This document shows, in pieces, positions 6,024 to 7,213 of a DNA stretch of 7,213 nt. Origin of the DNA: Terriglobia bacterium (GTDB lineage Bacteria; Acidobacteriota; Terriglobia; UBA7540); assembly GCA_020072905.1 (NCBI GenBank), contig JAIQGB010000229.1:1-7213 (forward strand). The letters are read 5' to 3'. The notes below the pieces were generated by a model. It was not told where the DNA came from, ran no database searches, and worked only from the letters and a program-made list of their open reading frames with translations. The position numbers were made by a program, and so were the translations under genes. Position 1 is the stretch's first letter, and each line of letters begins with the position of its first letter.

Positions 6024-7213
6024 ATGTCCGGCCGACGCATTCTTCGATTGGTGGCAGCAGTACTACTCCTGGCGGGCGTTGAAGTATGGGGCGCTGGACG
6101 GCAGGACAGGCCACAGGTGTTAGGTTTCCTGGCCGCGAAGGGCGATGTTCGCGTGGACCAGCAGTCCGCCCCTCCCGGAACCGCACTCTTTGCCGGCGAC
6201 GTGGTGACGACGGGCAGAGCCTCGGTCGCGGTGATGAATTTGCATTCGGGGACCGTGGCCACGGTGAGCGAAGGCGGCGTAGTGTCGATTTCCCGCGACG
6301 GCCTGAGCCTGGCGCAAGGAGCGGTGGCGATTCGCAGCGCGGGAAGCCAGGGCATCCGCATCGCGGTCCCGGGAGCCAGCGTGGTGGTGCGCGGCGAGGC
6401 GGGCTATCCGGCCCTTTGCCGCGTCGCCTTGGTCGGCAGGACCGCCGGGGTCTTTGCGGATCGCGGCCACGTGGAAGTCCAGGGCAAGGGCGCGCCCCTG
6501 GTTCTCGCCCCGGGGAGGTCCATCCAGCTTGAGGCCGGACGGCCGCAGGCCGCGGGTCAGCGCGCCGGCCAGGTAAGCAATGCGATTCCCGAGGAGGTCT
6601 TGCAGCCCCAGGGTAAGGGCGCGGAAATCCCCCTGAAAGTGTCCGACGCGGTCAACTGGGAGGACGTGGTCAAGACCTTGAGGACGGGCCGCGTACGGAT
6701 CATGCTTGAGGATGGTTCGGCTCTGAATATCGGCGCGCGCTCCGTGATGCGGATTACCAAACACGATGCGCAAACCCAGCAGACCCAGGTCGAGCTGCTA
6801 CTCGGACGCTTGCGCGGCGAGGTGGTCAAGATCACCAAGCAGGGAGGCAGTTTCCAGGTGAAGACGAGTACGGCCGTCATCGGCGTGGTGGGAACAATCT
6901 TCACTGCTCAGTCGCTGCGGAATCTCAGTCTCGTGTTCTGTATGGACGGGACCGTCTCGGTCCGGAACGTCAATCCCGCCATCGTCGGCGAAGTGACGTT
7001 GCACGCCGGGGAGTCCACGAGCGTGCCGGAGAACGGCCCGCCCACCAACTCCGCTCCATCCGAGGTAGGCCAGTCTATCAGCGAGATCAGCCAGACGAGT
7101 GCCGGTGAGCCTCTCTCGGGGGAGATGACCCACGCGCTACAGACATTGGGAGCCACCCCGGGACAAATCAACACGGCGGCGATGGGCGCGCCGGGCGGAG
7201 CGCAAGCCGCAGC
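6024..7213 (+). CDS. Exported protein with two tandem FecR-like domains (3' truncated by window edge)
   Basis: The frame is open from ATG at 6024 to the end of the window (396 full codons, no stop seen). Residues 1-24 form a signal peptide (RR, hydrophobic stretch, VWGA, likely cut after Ala24). A first FecR-like region (about 32-170) has G-D-V-V-T-T-G-R-A-S and a closing F-A-D-R-G-H-V-E-V, but has VRGEA where FecR domains have a VxGTxF motif. A second, better-conserved copy (about 204-330) has LRTGRVRIMLEDGSALNIG, LLLGRLRGEVV, FQVKTSTAVIGVVGTIF and MDGTVSV. The visible tail is rich in Ser, Pro, Ala and Gly. FecR itself is a regulator of ECF sigma factors. This protein lacks a cytoplasmic anti-sigma part and no sigma-factor gene is next to it, so a structural or envelope role is more likely. 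Probably in the periplasm or outside the cell. It may be co-transcribed with the large surface-protein gene 140 bp upstream. Confidence 0.85.
   Translation, partial: MSGRRILRLVAAVLLLAGVEVWGAGRQDRPQVLGFLAAKGDVRVDQQSAPPGTALFAGDVVTTGRASVAVMNLHSGTVATVSEGGVVSISRDGLSLAQGAVAIRSAGSQGIRIAVPGASVVVRGEAGYPALCRVALVGRTAGVFADRGHVEVQGKGAPLVLAPGRSIQLEAGRPQAAGQRAGQVSNAIPEEVLQPQGKGAEIPLKVSDAVNWEDVVKTLRTGRVRIMLEDGSALNIGARSVMRITKHDAQTQQTQVELLLGRLRGEVVKITKQGGSFQVKTSTAVIGVVGTIFTAQSLRNLSLVFCMDGTVSVRNVNPAIVGEVTLHAGESTSVPENGPPTNSAPSEVGQSISEISQTSAGEPLSGEMTHALQTLGATPGQINTAAMGAPGGAQAA

Noticed and set aside
6120..6773. A 217-codon open frame on the minus strand
   Set aside because: It is antisense to the FecR-like gene, which has a signal peptide, a strong ribosome site and recognisable domains; the antisense translation matches nothing I know.
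6024..7213. FecR-like gene as an iron-uptake anti-sigma regulator
   Set aside because: It has a signal peptide at the extreme N-terminus and no cytoplasmic anti-sigma domain, and no sigma-factor or TonB-receptor gene is visible beside it.

Overview
The window is 7.2 kb of GC-rich bacterial DNA with all genes on the + strand. It holds the 3' end of a rhodanese-type sulfurtransferase gene (2-160), a complete 1842-residue secreted multidomain surface protein (355-5883), and the 5' part of a gene for an exported protein with two FecR-like domains (6024 to the window edge). The combination in the large protein points to Acidobacteriota. It has a DUF7948-type N-terminal domain, seven SBBP propeller repeats, ASPM/choice-of-anchor-D Ig-like repeats, and a C-terminal membrane hairpin ending in Ala-Ala-Cys-Gly(5). 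This assignment rests on family recall, not on a database search.

Layout. 161-354 is a 194-bp spacer. It contains a weak hairpin just after the sulfurtransferase stop and a good sigma70-like promoter with an extended -10 (264-292), so the large gene is probably transcribed independently of the sulfurtransferase. The large gene reads in order: signal peptide, DUF7948-like domain, seven SBBP repeats of 64-70 residues, four ASPM Ig-like repeats, a nidogen-like (NIDO) domain, a fifth ASPM repeat, further Cys-containing beta-rich segments, and an Ig-like domain interrupted by a two-helix membrane hairpin. 5884-6023 is a 140-bp spacer with a perfect 22-bp palindrome (5889-5910), a second GC-rich hairpin (5981-6003) and a strong Shine-Dalgarno for the FecR-like gene. 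I see no convincing promoter in that spacer, so read-through from the large gene is plausible.

The most unusual feature is four AT-richer islands of degenerate 7-bp tandem repeats inside the coding sequence of the DUF7948-like domain (700-741, 761-788, 1053-1136, 1234-1268). Each has a different heptamer, all stay in frame, and all fall where family members have variable loops. In the longest, 12 heptamers drift gradually in sequence and encode four 7-residue units.

The two downstream genes both encode exported proteins, and they may act together at the cell envelope, but the sequence shows no direct functional link. I found no defence system, CRISPR array, tRNA/rRNA or transposase.
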